From DATFKA01 sp042095835 (lineage in GTDB: Bacteria; Bacteroidota; Bacteroidia; Chitinophagales; Saprospiraceae), in contig JBELML010000192.1 in assembly GCA_042095835.1 (NCBI GenBank), positions 1 through 8,485 on the forward strand: a stretch of 8,485 bases of DNA, in the 5' to 3' direction. Below, in pieces: positions 1 to 6,173 of the stretch. The translations under genes were made by a program, and so were the position numbers. How positions within the stretch are numbered: position 1 is the first letter of the stretch; every line of letters starts with the position of its first letter. The notes beneath the pieces were generated by a model. That model was not told where the DNA came from, searched no databases, and saw only the letters and a program-made list of their open reading frames with translations.

Positions 1-230
1 GGTTATGAGTTTATAAGGTTATGAGTTAGGGGTTAAAGGCTTAAGGTACATGCTGACAACAGGAGCCTTTCGTCAGTAGCGTTAAAAACACATAACACAT
101 AGTACATAATAAACGAGTCTTTCATCAGGAGGTTTAAGCGTTTAAAAATACATCACTATGTACTATGTGGTTCAAAATCAGGGCAAACGCATTAAAATAA
201 AAACTTAAAAAGGAATGGTTATTTCTCGAA
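1..230. repeat. Repeat-rich intergenic DNA with direct and inverted repeats
   Basis: No credible reading frame is seen here. An 11-bp direct repeat, ggttatgagtt, occurs at 1-11 and 17-27. A longer imperfect direct repeat follows: 65-93 and 117-153 share the blocks ctttcgtca/ctttcatca and gcgttaaaaacacat/gcgtttaaaaatacat. A perfect 13-bp inverted repeat pairs 96-108 (cacatagtacata) with 157-169 (tatgtactatgtg) around a 48-base loop. A partial third echo of the gcgttaaaa block, gcattaaaat, is near 189-198. The AT-rich, self-similar character fits intergenic repeat debris in a Bacteroidota genome; no function can be assigned. No transposase or terminal inverted repeat of an IS is seen. Confidence 0.6.
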
Positions 231-250
231 ATTAAGTGAGAAAAAGGTGA

Positions 251-325
251 TAAGCGAAGTGCGGGATGCCGCCTAGGCACTGTTCGAGTGGAACGAGTTT
301 GGCTAGGCAAGATTTTTTTGCTTCG
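251..325. repeat. Nested hairpin block, REP-like intergenic element
   Basis: This block can fold as a nested stem. cgaag (255-259) pairs with cttcg (321-325); gcctaggc (271-278) pairs with ggctaggc (301-308) at 7 of 8 positions; ctgttc (280-285) pairs with gaacgag (291-297) with one bulged base and a gagtg loop. It is more GC-rich than its surroundings. From memory, similar strings (the cactgttcgagtggaac core) recur between genes in Bacteroidota and produce spurious short minus-strand ORFs, so I read it as a dispersed palindromic repeat rather than a gene. The recurrence is recollection and cannot be shown from this window, where only one copy is present. The remaining stretch, 326-447, shows no gene or obvious site. 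Confidence 0.5.
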
Positions 326-447
326 TTTTTGTATCGAATGACAAAAATGAAGATGCTAGAGCGGTTTTGAATTGGAGTGTCAGTAGGAATTATAAAAAAT
401 TGCAGGGTAATTTTATGGTGCGATTGCCCTAGTTCAAAATAAAACAA

Positions 448-711
448 ATGAAAAAGTGGATTAAAATTGTAATGTTATTTGTCTTGACACTTGGTTTACA
501 AGTAACTCAACCCGCGCAAGTAGAGGCACAATGTCCTATGTGTAGAATGAGCGCAGAGTCGAACCTCAAGAATGGTGGTACCGCTGGTAAAGGTCTAAAT
601 AATGGCATTCTCTATATGCTAGCGACGCCTTACCTTCTGATTGGTGGGGTAGCCTACGTTTGGTATAGAAATAAGCGTAGGGAGGAGGAGGAAGAGGAAA
701 CCGAGGTTTAA
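448..711 (+). CDS. Small exported CPMC-motif membrane protein, function unknown
   Basis: This 87-aa protein begins with a basic residue pair and a hydrophobic stretch (about residues 4-18) that reads as a signal peptide, with likely cleavage after VEA near residue 27. The mature part starts with Q-C-P-M-C (Cys29 and Cys32), followed by a polar Gly/Asn-rich segment, one membrane segment (about 53-73), then basic residues and a Glu-rich tail (79-87). The predicted arrangement puts the CxxC on the periplasmic side, anchored by the single helix, with a cytoplasmic charged tail. I recall homologous small proteins as widespread in Bacteroidota but of no established function; the CxxC could bind a metal or act in redox chemistry, which is inference. 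The ATG at 448 follows caaaataaaacaa with no Shine-Dalgarno, normal for this phylum. It is the only plus-strand gene and its stop abuts a gene remnant. Confidence 0.8.
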   Translation: MKKWIKIVMLFVLTLGLQVTQPAQVEAQCPMCRMSAESNLKNGGTAGKGLNNGILYMLATPYLLIGGVAYVWYRNKRREEEEEETEV

Positions 712-933
712 ATCCTCTAGATTGGCAAAGCCAGTCTCCTTTCTATAAATAACTTCTCCATCTTGAATCACCGCAACTGCTAGCCCTGGAAAACCGATTT
801 CGCTTTGTGCATCAACTAAAAATTGATCTAATTGCGCCAACTTTTGATCCACCTGAGCATAGGTAGAATTTAAGGAGGAGATAATGAGTATAAATAGGTG
901 TAAGCTAAATACTTGTTTATAATAAGTTTGCAT
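712..933 (-). pseudogene. 5' remnant of a class C beta-lactamase-like serine hydrolase gene
   Basis: From ATG 933 the frame encodes a signal peptide (MQTYYK, a hydrophobic core, then STYAQ) and about 45 residues typical of the N-terminus of beta-lactamase class C/penicillin-binding-like hydrolases: a helix (KLAQLDQFLVDAQ), then FPGLAVAVIQDGEVIY and GFANLED. Family members continue here with a short loop and the catalytic SxxK. Instead, the frame runs straight into the antisense of the 448-711 gene and ends at 619 without SxxK, YxN or KTG boxes. The full family is usually above 350 residues, so more than 80 percent is missing. An upstream in-frame ATG at 987 exists, but its 18 extra residues would precede a clear signal peptide, so 933 is preferred. 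The gene probably lost its 3' part by deletion or rearrangement with the junction at about 711/712; an assembly join is the alternative. Confidence 0.72.
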
Positions 934-948
934 GATAGACGGTTGGGG

Positions 949-984
949 AAAACAAAGTACGTCAAAGAGATCATACTTTGTTTT
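949..984. promoter_or_regulatory. Perfect 11-bp inverted repeat between permease gene and hydrolase remnant
   Basis: aaaacaaagta (949-959) is the exact reverse complement of tactttgtttt (974-984), with a 14-base loop. It lies 32 bases past the permease stop codon and 15 bases before the remnant's preferred ATG. Either role is possible: an operator or promoter element of the broken hydrolase gene, or an AT-rich transcription terminator for the padR-permease unit. The arm shares the heptamer caaagta with the middle repeat of the padR promoter array, which leans slightly towards a regulator site. Confidence 0.4.
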
Positions 985-1016
985 CAAGTTAAAGAATAAT
1001 AATTTTAGGTATTTTT

Positions 1017-3620
1017 TTACTCCGTCTTAATTATCTCAGAAGGATTTACTCGGCTTGCTCTTTGCAAATGGAACCAAATCACAGAAACAGAGGTCAAGAG
1101 ACAAAGTAGGATAGCAGGTATCATTTGCCAAGCCGAAAGGTTAATTCGATATTCATAGTTTGTCAACCAATCGCCTAGGAAATAATATGCAACTGGAATA
1201 GCTAGAATGCTGGCGATGATAAAAACGATGAGAAATTCCTTGCCCAGCAAACTTAATAATTGCCCTTTACTAGCCCCTAATACTCGCCTAATGCCAATCT
1301 CTTTTAGCTTAAGCTGAATGATGAAATTTATCAAACCAAAGAGACCAACAATGGATATTGCGATGGCGATAAAAGAAAAACTACTAATCAAAGTGGTAAA
1401 CCGCTTCTCTTTCTCGTAAGCTCCTGCAAAAGCCTCATCCACAAAATTATAATTAAAAGGATCTGAGGAAAATTGAGACCATACCTGCTCTAATTGTGGT
1501 AGTAGTTGCTTGATGTTGTCTGTTTCTACTCTAGCTAAGATATTATCTGCACTTACTCTAAAGCCAGGAGGAAAAATCATATAGGCTAAAGGCTGGATAG
1601 TAGAATGTAAGGAGGTGTTGTGGTAATCTTTTACAATACCAACTACTCGTTTGGGCTGATCATCTATACTGATAGTTTGTCCCACTAAATCGTCTACTTC
1701 GATTATTTTGGCCGCACTTTCGTTCAGAATAACTGACTTAGCGGAGTCTACTTCGTAGCCCATTCTAAAGTTTTCTCCCTCAGCAAAAGGAATGTCTAAT
1801 AGCTCAAAATAATCTTGATCGACACCCACTATATTAATAGCCTCATTGCGATCCGGTGCCATGCCTGTCCAGCGAATGCCCCAAGTGTTGTTTAGCGCGC
1901 TTGGTAAATCCTCACCGGTCATACTTGTACCTAGTACTCCACCTAGCTGACTGATTTGTTCCTTGAGTAGTGGGAGCTGCTCCTGGATTTTTCGATCTTC
2001 TACCGATATGTGGAGTAGTTGTTCAGGATTAAAGCCGAGGTCAAAATTTTTGAGATAATTGTATTGTTGGTAAAAAACCATAGAGGCGCCGACCAAGGCG
2101 ATGGCCACAAAGTACTGGATCCCAACAAACATTTTGCGCGTAAATGACCATCGGTTGATCCCAAAATCAATTTTATTCCCCTGGTCTTCTTTTCCAATGG
2201 AAGGTATTTTTGTCATTACAATGGCAGGAATCAATCCAGCTAAAATGCCCAAAACAATTAAAGCAAGAATGATGACGAAAAAGTCTGTCCAGGCAAGGGC
2301 TGCAAGACTAAGTTTAAAACCGAAAAGTTGATTCAATTTTGGTAAAGTCAGCAGTACCAAACCAATACCAATAATGCCACTACCTAAGGTGAACAGGAGC
2401 GACTCGACCAGGAATTGCCCAATAATACCGGCTTGTTGCGCACCTACAACTTTTCGAATGCCTACCTCTTTTGCCCGAGTTACGGACCTCGCCGTAGCCA
2501 GGTTGATGAAATTGAGTAAGGAGATCAATAAAATTAAAAGGCCAATTGCGCCAAAAATTTGAAGATTACGGATACTTCCTTTTAGGGTACTTTTCTCGAT
2601 ATCTTGGGAATGTAAATAAATAGCTGAGAATGGCTGTAAGCCAATACCAAAATTCATCGGAGGGTCATCACCAAAAATAGCAGTGATCATACCAGGGATG
2701 CCTGCCCTTACTTCTGCAATCCGCTGGTCGGGTACTTGAATATAAGTCCTCAACCAGGAAAAGTACCAATTCGGCACCAATTGAGCATACATCTTTTCTG
2801 CATTAGCCATCGATCCCAAACCATCAAATTGAATATGGGTATAATCCGAAGGATCCTTGACTACACCTTTGATCTGCATGGGAAACTCCTCATTGCTATC
2901 ATAAACTTTGACCTTAATCGTCTGACCAATAATGTCTGTGCTTTGAAATAGATGCATGGCCTTACTTTCGGTCAAAACAATACTATTGATCTCTTTTAGG
3001 CAGGTCTTGGGGTCACCTGCTATGAAATCGAAAGTGAAGAGATCAAAGAAAGTAGAATCTGCCCAATAAAAATCTTCTAATAATAATGTCTGTTGATCTC
3101 CAATTTTTACGGGGTCTTGGCCGAAACGAGCCATTTTGATAAATGGAAAAGCCTCTTTCAACTTTTGGCCATGATTAGAAGAGGTGACAATACTGCGATC
3201 TCCATTTTGTGGATTCTCTCGTAATACTCGATAAAGTTGTTCTGAATGTTGATGCATCGTGTCTACGTACAACTCCGTTTTCAGGTAGAGGCCTATATAA
3301 AAGGCGGCTCCTAGCCCTAAAATAAGACCTAACGCATGAATGGAGGAGGCCGACCGATGCCTGGCGGCGTGCCGAACCGCCACTTTGTAGAAATTTTGAA
3401 AAAGCATGATGTGTGGTATTTGTTGAAAGGCAGGTAATCGGTACCATCGAACCGAAAACAAAGCCCGTCGGGTGAATTTTCGTTTGGCTTTCTTATTTCC
3501 TTGATTTGATGCTTCTCTTTCAAAAAGCTCAAAAAGATCGCCAAGAAGTTCGTCTTGGAAATCTAGGTCACAGGTGAAATCAAGAAAGATTTGCAGCCAA
3601 GCTGGGATTTTAAAAGGCAT
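1017..3620 (-). CDS. ABC transporter permease, MacB/FtsX type with N-terminal prefix domain
   Basis: This 867-aa inner-membrane protein has the duplicated FtsX architecture. Residues 1-70 are a soluble leader (LQIFLD..ELLGDLFELFE) like the permease prefix domain found in PadR-linked permeases of Bacteroidota. About eight membrane segments follow: roughly 94-113, 354-376, 398-425, 447-470, 497-517, 744-767, 792-816 and 832-852. Two large extracytoplasmic MacB-like domains lie at about 115-350 and 520-740. The two FtsX signature loops are RAKEVGIRKVVGA (382-394) and KEIGIRRVLGAS (773-784), and the protein ends in NPSEIIKTE. MacB-type permeases use a separate ATPase and act by mechanotransmission on substrates or partners outside the inner membrane rather than as a simple channel. 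No ATPase gene is beside it, so its ATPase must be encoded elsewhere. Its ATG overlaps the end of padR by 11 bp, indicating coupled translation. Substrate unknown. Confidence 0.93.
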   Translation of the reverse strand: MPFKIPAWLQIFLDFTCDLDFQDELLGDLFELFEREASNQGNKKAKRKFTRRALFSVRWYRLPAFQQIPHIMLFQNFYKVAVRHAARHRSASSIHALGLILGLGAAFYIGLYLKTELYVDTMHQHSEQLYRVLRENPQNGDRSIVTSSNHGQKLKEAFPFIKMARFGQDPVKIGDQQTLLLEDFYWADSTFFDLFTFDFIAGDPKTCLKEINSIVLTESKAMHLFQSTDIIGQTIKVKVYDSNEEFPMQIKGVVKDPSDYTHIQFDGLGSMANAEKMYAQLVPNWYFSWLRTYIQVPDQRIAEVRAGIPGMITAIFGDDPPMNFGIGLQPFSAIYLHSQDIEKSTLKGSIRNLQIFGAIGLLILLISLLNFINLATARSVTRAKEVGIRKVVGAQQAGIIGQFLVESLLFTLGSGIIGIGLVLLTLPKLNQLFGFKLSLAALAWTDFFVIILALIVLGILAGLIPAIVMTKIPSIGKEDQGNKIDFGINRWSFTRKMFVGIQYFVAIALVGASMVFYQQYNYLKNFDLGFNPEQLLHISVEDRKIQEQLPLLKEQISQLGGVLGTSMTGEDLPSALNNTWGIRWTGMAPDRNEAINIVGVDQDYFELLDIPFAEGENFRMGYEVDSAKSVILNESAAKIIEVDDLVGQTISIDDQPKRVVGIVKDYHNTSLHSTIQPLAYMIFPPGFRVSADNILARVETDNIKQLLPQLEQVWSQFSSDPFNYNFVDEAFAGAYEKEKRFTTLISSFSFIAIAISIVGLFGLINFIIQLKLKEIGIRRVLGASKGQLLSLLGKEFLIVFIIASILAIPVAYYFLGDWLTNYEYRINLSAWQMIPAILLCLLTSVSVIWFHLQRASRVNPSEIIKTE

Positions 3621-3945
3621 ATTTGAGGAGTGTATCAGGCAATAAATTCCAGAGTCGCTCGCGCTGTGACCTGGCTTTTTGTAGCGCGGCTTGCCCTTCT
3701 GCGTTGAGGCGATAGAGTCTTTTGCTTCTGCCTCCTCTGGTAGCCGATGCGCCTCCTTTATAAGATTCGATGAATCCCTTTTTTTCTAGGCGATTCAGTG
3801 TGGAATGTATAGTGCTGACGCTAGGTTTGCGATCAGTATGCTTTTCGATTTCATCCATTACCGTGATGCCATAAGCCTCACCTTGTAGGATGCCAACAGT
3901 GAGAAGGACGAGCTCTTCGAACTCCCCAAGATGTGTTCCTTTCAT
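3610..3945 (-). CDS. PadR-family transcriptional regulator
   Basis: A 111-aa protein with the PadR winged-helix fold. The start LGEFEELVLLTVGILQ is helix 1; AYGITVMDEIEKHT (24-37) is helix 2; SVSTIHSTLNRLEKKGFI (42-59) is the recognition helix; and the wing with its basic turn is TRGGRSKRLYRL (69-80). A short C-terminal helix (81-103) probably forms the dimer contact, as in the small PadR subfamily with little beyond the DNA-binding domain. PadR proteins generally repress their own operon and the neighbouring transporter until a ligand is bound. Here padR overlaps the permease gene by 11 bp, so the permease is the obvious target. A near-consensus promoter and three evenly spaced repeats lie just upstream, consistent with autoregulation. 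The ligand is unknown. Confidence 0.93.
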   Translation of the reverse strand: MKGTHLGEFEELVLLTVGILQGEAYGITVMDEIEKHTDRKPSVSTIHSTLNRLEKKGFIESYKGGASATRGGRSKRLYRLNAEGQAALQKARSQRERLWNLLPDTLLKYAF

Positions 3946-3947
3946 CT

Positions 3948-4070
3948 ATTCTAGGTTTGTCAAGTACGTCGATTTTTGATTTAATTCGTATTTGCCAAAC
4001 AAATCTAAAGGATTTAATTCTACTTTGCCAATTAAATAAAGATTATTTCATTCGTATTTGCCAAATAAAT
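3948..4070 (-). promoter_or_regulatory. Phased 33-bp repeat array over the padR promoter, candidate operator
   Basis: Three 21-bp repeats lie at 3984-4004, 4017-4037 and 4050-4070 on the plus strand, starting exactly 33 bases apart. All contain the frame attc.ta.tttgccaa.... The first and third are nearly identical (attcgtatttgccaa in both), and the middle one has ttctactttgccaa. A weaker fourth copy, attctaggtttgtcaa, sits at 3948-3963 next to the start codon. On the minus strand a good Bacteroidota-type promoter is embedded: TTG complementing 4029-4031, 21 bases, then TAGATTTG complementing 4000-4007, a full match to TAnnTTTG. The repeats therefore cover the -33, the -7 and the likely start of transcription. 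Even spacing near three helical turns would place bound proteins on one DNA face. That PadR itself binds here is inference. Confidence 0.7.
4000..4031 (-). promoter_or_regulatory. Predicted promoter of padR and the permease gene
   Basis: Read on the minus strand, TTG (complement of 4029-4031) is followed after 21 bases by TAGATTTG (complement of 4000-4007). This matches the Bacteroidota sigma factor pattern TTG/TAnnTTTG with accepted spacing. Transcription would start near 3990-3995, leaving a leader of about 45 to 50 bases before the padR ATG at 3945. The -33 falls in the middle repeat and the -7 overlaps the first repeat of the array. Confidence 0.55.
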
Positions 4071-4076
4071 GAGAAA

Positions 4077-5282
4077 TTACACCATTACAAACCCCGGCAC
4101 CTCCCTGCTACAATGCTTAGACCACATGCTATTGGTATTAGCGCCCGTATCGTGGATGATGAAATAGTCTCCTTCTTGTAATTGAGGAAGAGAGAGATTT
4201 TCATAAAGAATATCACCGGCAAAGCAGAGTGGGCCGACGATATTGTAAAGTTTTTCAGGTTTTTCGCCTTTTACTTGATGTATGATGGAGTAGGGATAGG
4301 AGATATTTAAAGAAGAGTACACCTTTCTCAAAAAAAGATCGGCACCAACATGTAGGAAGACATTCGCCGGTAGTCTGGGATCGGTTTCTACTACATATTC
4401 AATATTCGATAGTACAAAGCTGCAATGTTTATGCACAAAAGCACCGTATTCGGTGACTAGCTGGAATTGGTCAATGTTGGCTATTTTCTTTAACTCTTGG
4501 GTGAAGTTGGCCACCGTGTAATGGCTAGGTGCTTGCTCGAAATGAATTCCGCCGCCAATATCCAATACATTGATGCGAGAACTAATCCCCGATTTCGTAC
4601 GCAAGGCATTGATTTCCGTAGCTAAATCTACTAGCAAGCTAATGGCCTTAATGTTGAAGCTAAAATCTTTAATTGCAGACCCGATATGGATGTGCAGTCC
4701 GCAAATCTCAGGCCGAAGCATACAAGCCTGGATGATTTGAGTACGCCTTGAAATTGGAATCCCAAATTTGGAAGTTTTGGTAGATACGTTAAAAATATCT
4801 TCGGTATCGGATTCGATGAGAGGATTGATTCGTAGACCTAATCTACCACTAAAATGAGCTGGATAGCGATCCAACTCTTCAAGCGCATTGACATTTACCA
4901 GGATTCCAGGTAGATGTTCATGGCAGTAGCTAATCTCCTTGCGTGTTTTTACAGGGGAGTCAAAAACAATTTTATGATTAGAAAGCCCTGCTTCTTTCGC
5001 TTTTTTCACCTCTTCTAGTGAGGCTGCTTCCAAACCAAAGCCTCTTTCAGCAATGTATTTGAGTACCTCAGGGTGATCGTTAGTTTTAATAGCAACCGCA
5101 TGCAAGGTATTTTTAGGAAAGGACTGCTCCAATTGGTTGAGGTAAAAGGCTAATACAGATCGAACATAAAAAATAGCCGCTTTTTCTTCTAAAAGTGCGG
5201 GATGATTTTCGTGTTCTTCGATGATTTGTTTAGCTAAAGCAGCTGAAATATTTGAGACGATTGTTTGGGTATTTGCTTGCAT
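4077..5282 (-). CDS. Fold-type III PLP-dependent decarboxylase-like protein (LysA/ODC superfamily)
   Basis: This 401-aa cytoplasmic protein has the alanine-racemase-like barrel and C-terminal beta domain of diaminopimelate/ornithine decarboxylases. Visible motifs are HAVAIKTN with the PLP lysine Lys66; GFGLEAASLEEV (81-92); SKFG (171-174); GLHIHIGS with the ring-stacking His197; the phosphate loop DIGGG (241-245); Glu278 for the pyridine nitrogen; LRKVY (318-322); and GPLC..GD with the catalytic Cys353 and Asp357. Length is normal. Differences from lysine-pathway LysA are clear: the usual EPGR reads EYGA (278-281), the Glu after the cysteine is Phe354, and the usual GAY is GAN (380-382). The end, DTGANTNSMWSKHCSR, recalls LysA-like side branches such as Y4yA, so the substrate is probably not meso-diaminopimelate. 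It follows the exported hydrolase by 7 bp and is the last gene of the TetR cluster. Decarboxylation is likely, but the substrate is unknown. Confidence 0.85.
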   Translation of the reverse strand: MQANTQTIVSNISAALAKQIIEEHENHPALLEEKAAIFYVRSVLAFYLNQLEQSFPKNTLHAVAIKTNDHPEVLKYIAERGFGLEAASLEEVKKAKEAGLSNHKIVFDSPVKTRKEISYCHEHLPGILVNVNALEELDRYPAHFSGRLGLRINPLIESDTEDIFNVSTKTSKFGIPISRRTQIIQACMLRPEICGLHIHIGSAIKDFSFNIKAISLLVDLATEINALRTKSGISSRINVLDIGGGIHFEQAPSHYTVANFTQELKKIANIDQFQLVTEYGAFVHKHCSFVLSNIEYVVETDPRLPANVFLHVGADLFLRKVYSSLNISYPYSIIHQVKGEKPEKLYNIVGPLCFAGDILYENLSLPQLQEGDYFIIHDTGANTNSMWSKHCSREVPGFVMV

Positions 5283-5289
5283 TAATAGG

Positions 5290-6147
5290 TTACTTTATGT
5301 CAATTTTAGGAAGCTCACTTATTAGACCTATTTTTTGTAGAAATTGATCGGCGGCAAGCAGGGTTTTTTTATAATTTTCAAATTGGTTGTAATTAAAAAA
5401 GCCGTGTGCTTGATCTGGGTATAACTCCAGTTGGCAATAATTGCCAGCACCTTGCATAGCGACTTGATAATATTGGGCAGTTTCAACTGGAATTAAGTTA
5501 TCCTTAGTCCCCAAAAGGAATATGGTCGGTGGTAAGCCTTTACGAATATTATGTAGTGGAGAATATACTTGATAAGCCTCGCCAATCCTTTCGTAGCCAT
5601 AACCTCCGGGACCATTATCAATCACGGGATTAAACAATACCAAGGCATCGGGGATCGCGCTAATAGTTAAATCATCCTTGGGATCATTAAAACCTGATAT
5701 TGAGGCTGTAGCCGCAGCCAGGTGTCCACCTGCTGAGCCTCCAGCAGCAATAATCTGTTGAGGATTGATCTGCAGTTCATCTGCATGTGTTCTCAAAAAC
5801 CTGATGGCAGATTTAGCATCCTTTAAAGCATCAAAGGGAGTGGTATTATGTTTATTACGTACTCTATAATCTGCCAGAAAGCATTTAATACCCCGCTGAC
5901 TGAAATATTTAGCTTGTGGCTCGAATTGCTGCCGACTCCCTCCGACCCAACCTCCTCCAAAAAAGAAGATCATGGCTGGGGGCTTTTCAACATTTGTTGC
6001 AGGTGGAGCATATACCTCAAGGTACAGCTGTGTTGTATCTATCGTTTTATAAACGAGTAATTCTTGGCTGCGTAATTGAGTGAGGCTTGCTCCATATACA
6101 AGTAGAAAGTGAAGCACGTAAAACCAACTTTTTGGTGTATGATGCAC
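5290..6147 (-). CDS. Exported alpha/beta hydrolase, esterase/acetylesterase-like
   Basis: A 285-aa protein with a signal peptide (hydrophobic core about 8-22, likely cut near RSQ 26-28), so it probably acts in the periplasm or is lipid- or surface-associated. The hydrolase fold shows the oxyanion strand FFFGGGWVGGS (61-71), the nucleophile elbow GGSAGG with Ser138, the acid Asp216 in GTKD and the base His249 in QAHGFF. The triad is complete. The usual HGGG histidine is Phe63, a variant I recall in some carboxylesterase/acetyl-xylan-esterase-like members. The start is GTG at 6147: the frame has no ATG until residue 59 and is bounded by the in-frame TGA that ends the upstream acetyltransferase, 21 bp away. 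It overlaps nothing and sits 7 bp before the decarboxylase gene. Likely substrates are small esters or acylated sugars; the exact one is unknown. Confidence 0.87.
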   Translation of the reverse strand: MHHTPKSWFYVLHFLLVYGASLTQLRSQELLVYKTIDTTQLYLEVYAPPATNVEKPPAMIFFFGGGWVGGSRQQFEPQAKYFSQRGIKCFLADYRVRNKHNTTPFDALKDAKSAIRFLRTHADELQINPQQIIAAGGSAGGHLAAATASISGFNDPKDDLTISAIPDALVLFNPVIDNGPGGYGYERIGEAYQVYSPLHNIRKGLPPTIFLLGTKDNLIPVETAQYYQVAMQGAGNYCQLELYPDQAHGFFNYNQFENYKKTLLAADQFLQKIGLISELPKIDIK

Positions 6148-6159
6148 TGCTATGTGTTG

Positions 6160-6173
6160 TTTGATCGATCAAA
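6160..6173. promoter_or_regulatory. 14-bp perfect palindrome at a gene junction
   Basis: tttgatcgatcaaa is an exact palindrome covering the stop codon of the acetyltransferase gene (6169-6171) and lying 12 bases before the GTG start of the hydrolase gene. It could be a protein-binding site or a small hairpin that affects translation of the hydrolase. It is not a standard FNR/CRP site because the TTGAT and ATCAA halves are separated by two bases rather than four. Chance is possible at an AT-rich junction. Confidence 0.3.

Noticed and set aside
232..447. Minus-strand 71-codon open frame
   Set aside because: It spans the nested hairpin repeat, has no domain or signal peptide, and looks like a translated intergenic repeat rather than a gene.
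3948..4070. Short CRISPR array
   Set aside because: The spacers are only 12 bp, the repeats are degenerate and overlap a promoter, and no cas gene is present.
3933..4181. Plus-strand 82-codon frame across the padR promoter
   Set aside because: Its repeated-looking peptide (IRICQ units) is produced by the 33-bp DNA repeats, and it overlaps the start of padR and the end of the decarboxylase gene.
6160..6173. FNR-like site
   Set aside because: TTGAT and ATCAA are separated by two bases instead of four, and the site is inside an operon over a stop codon.
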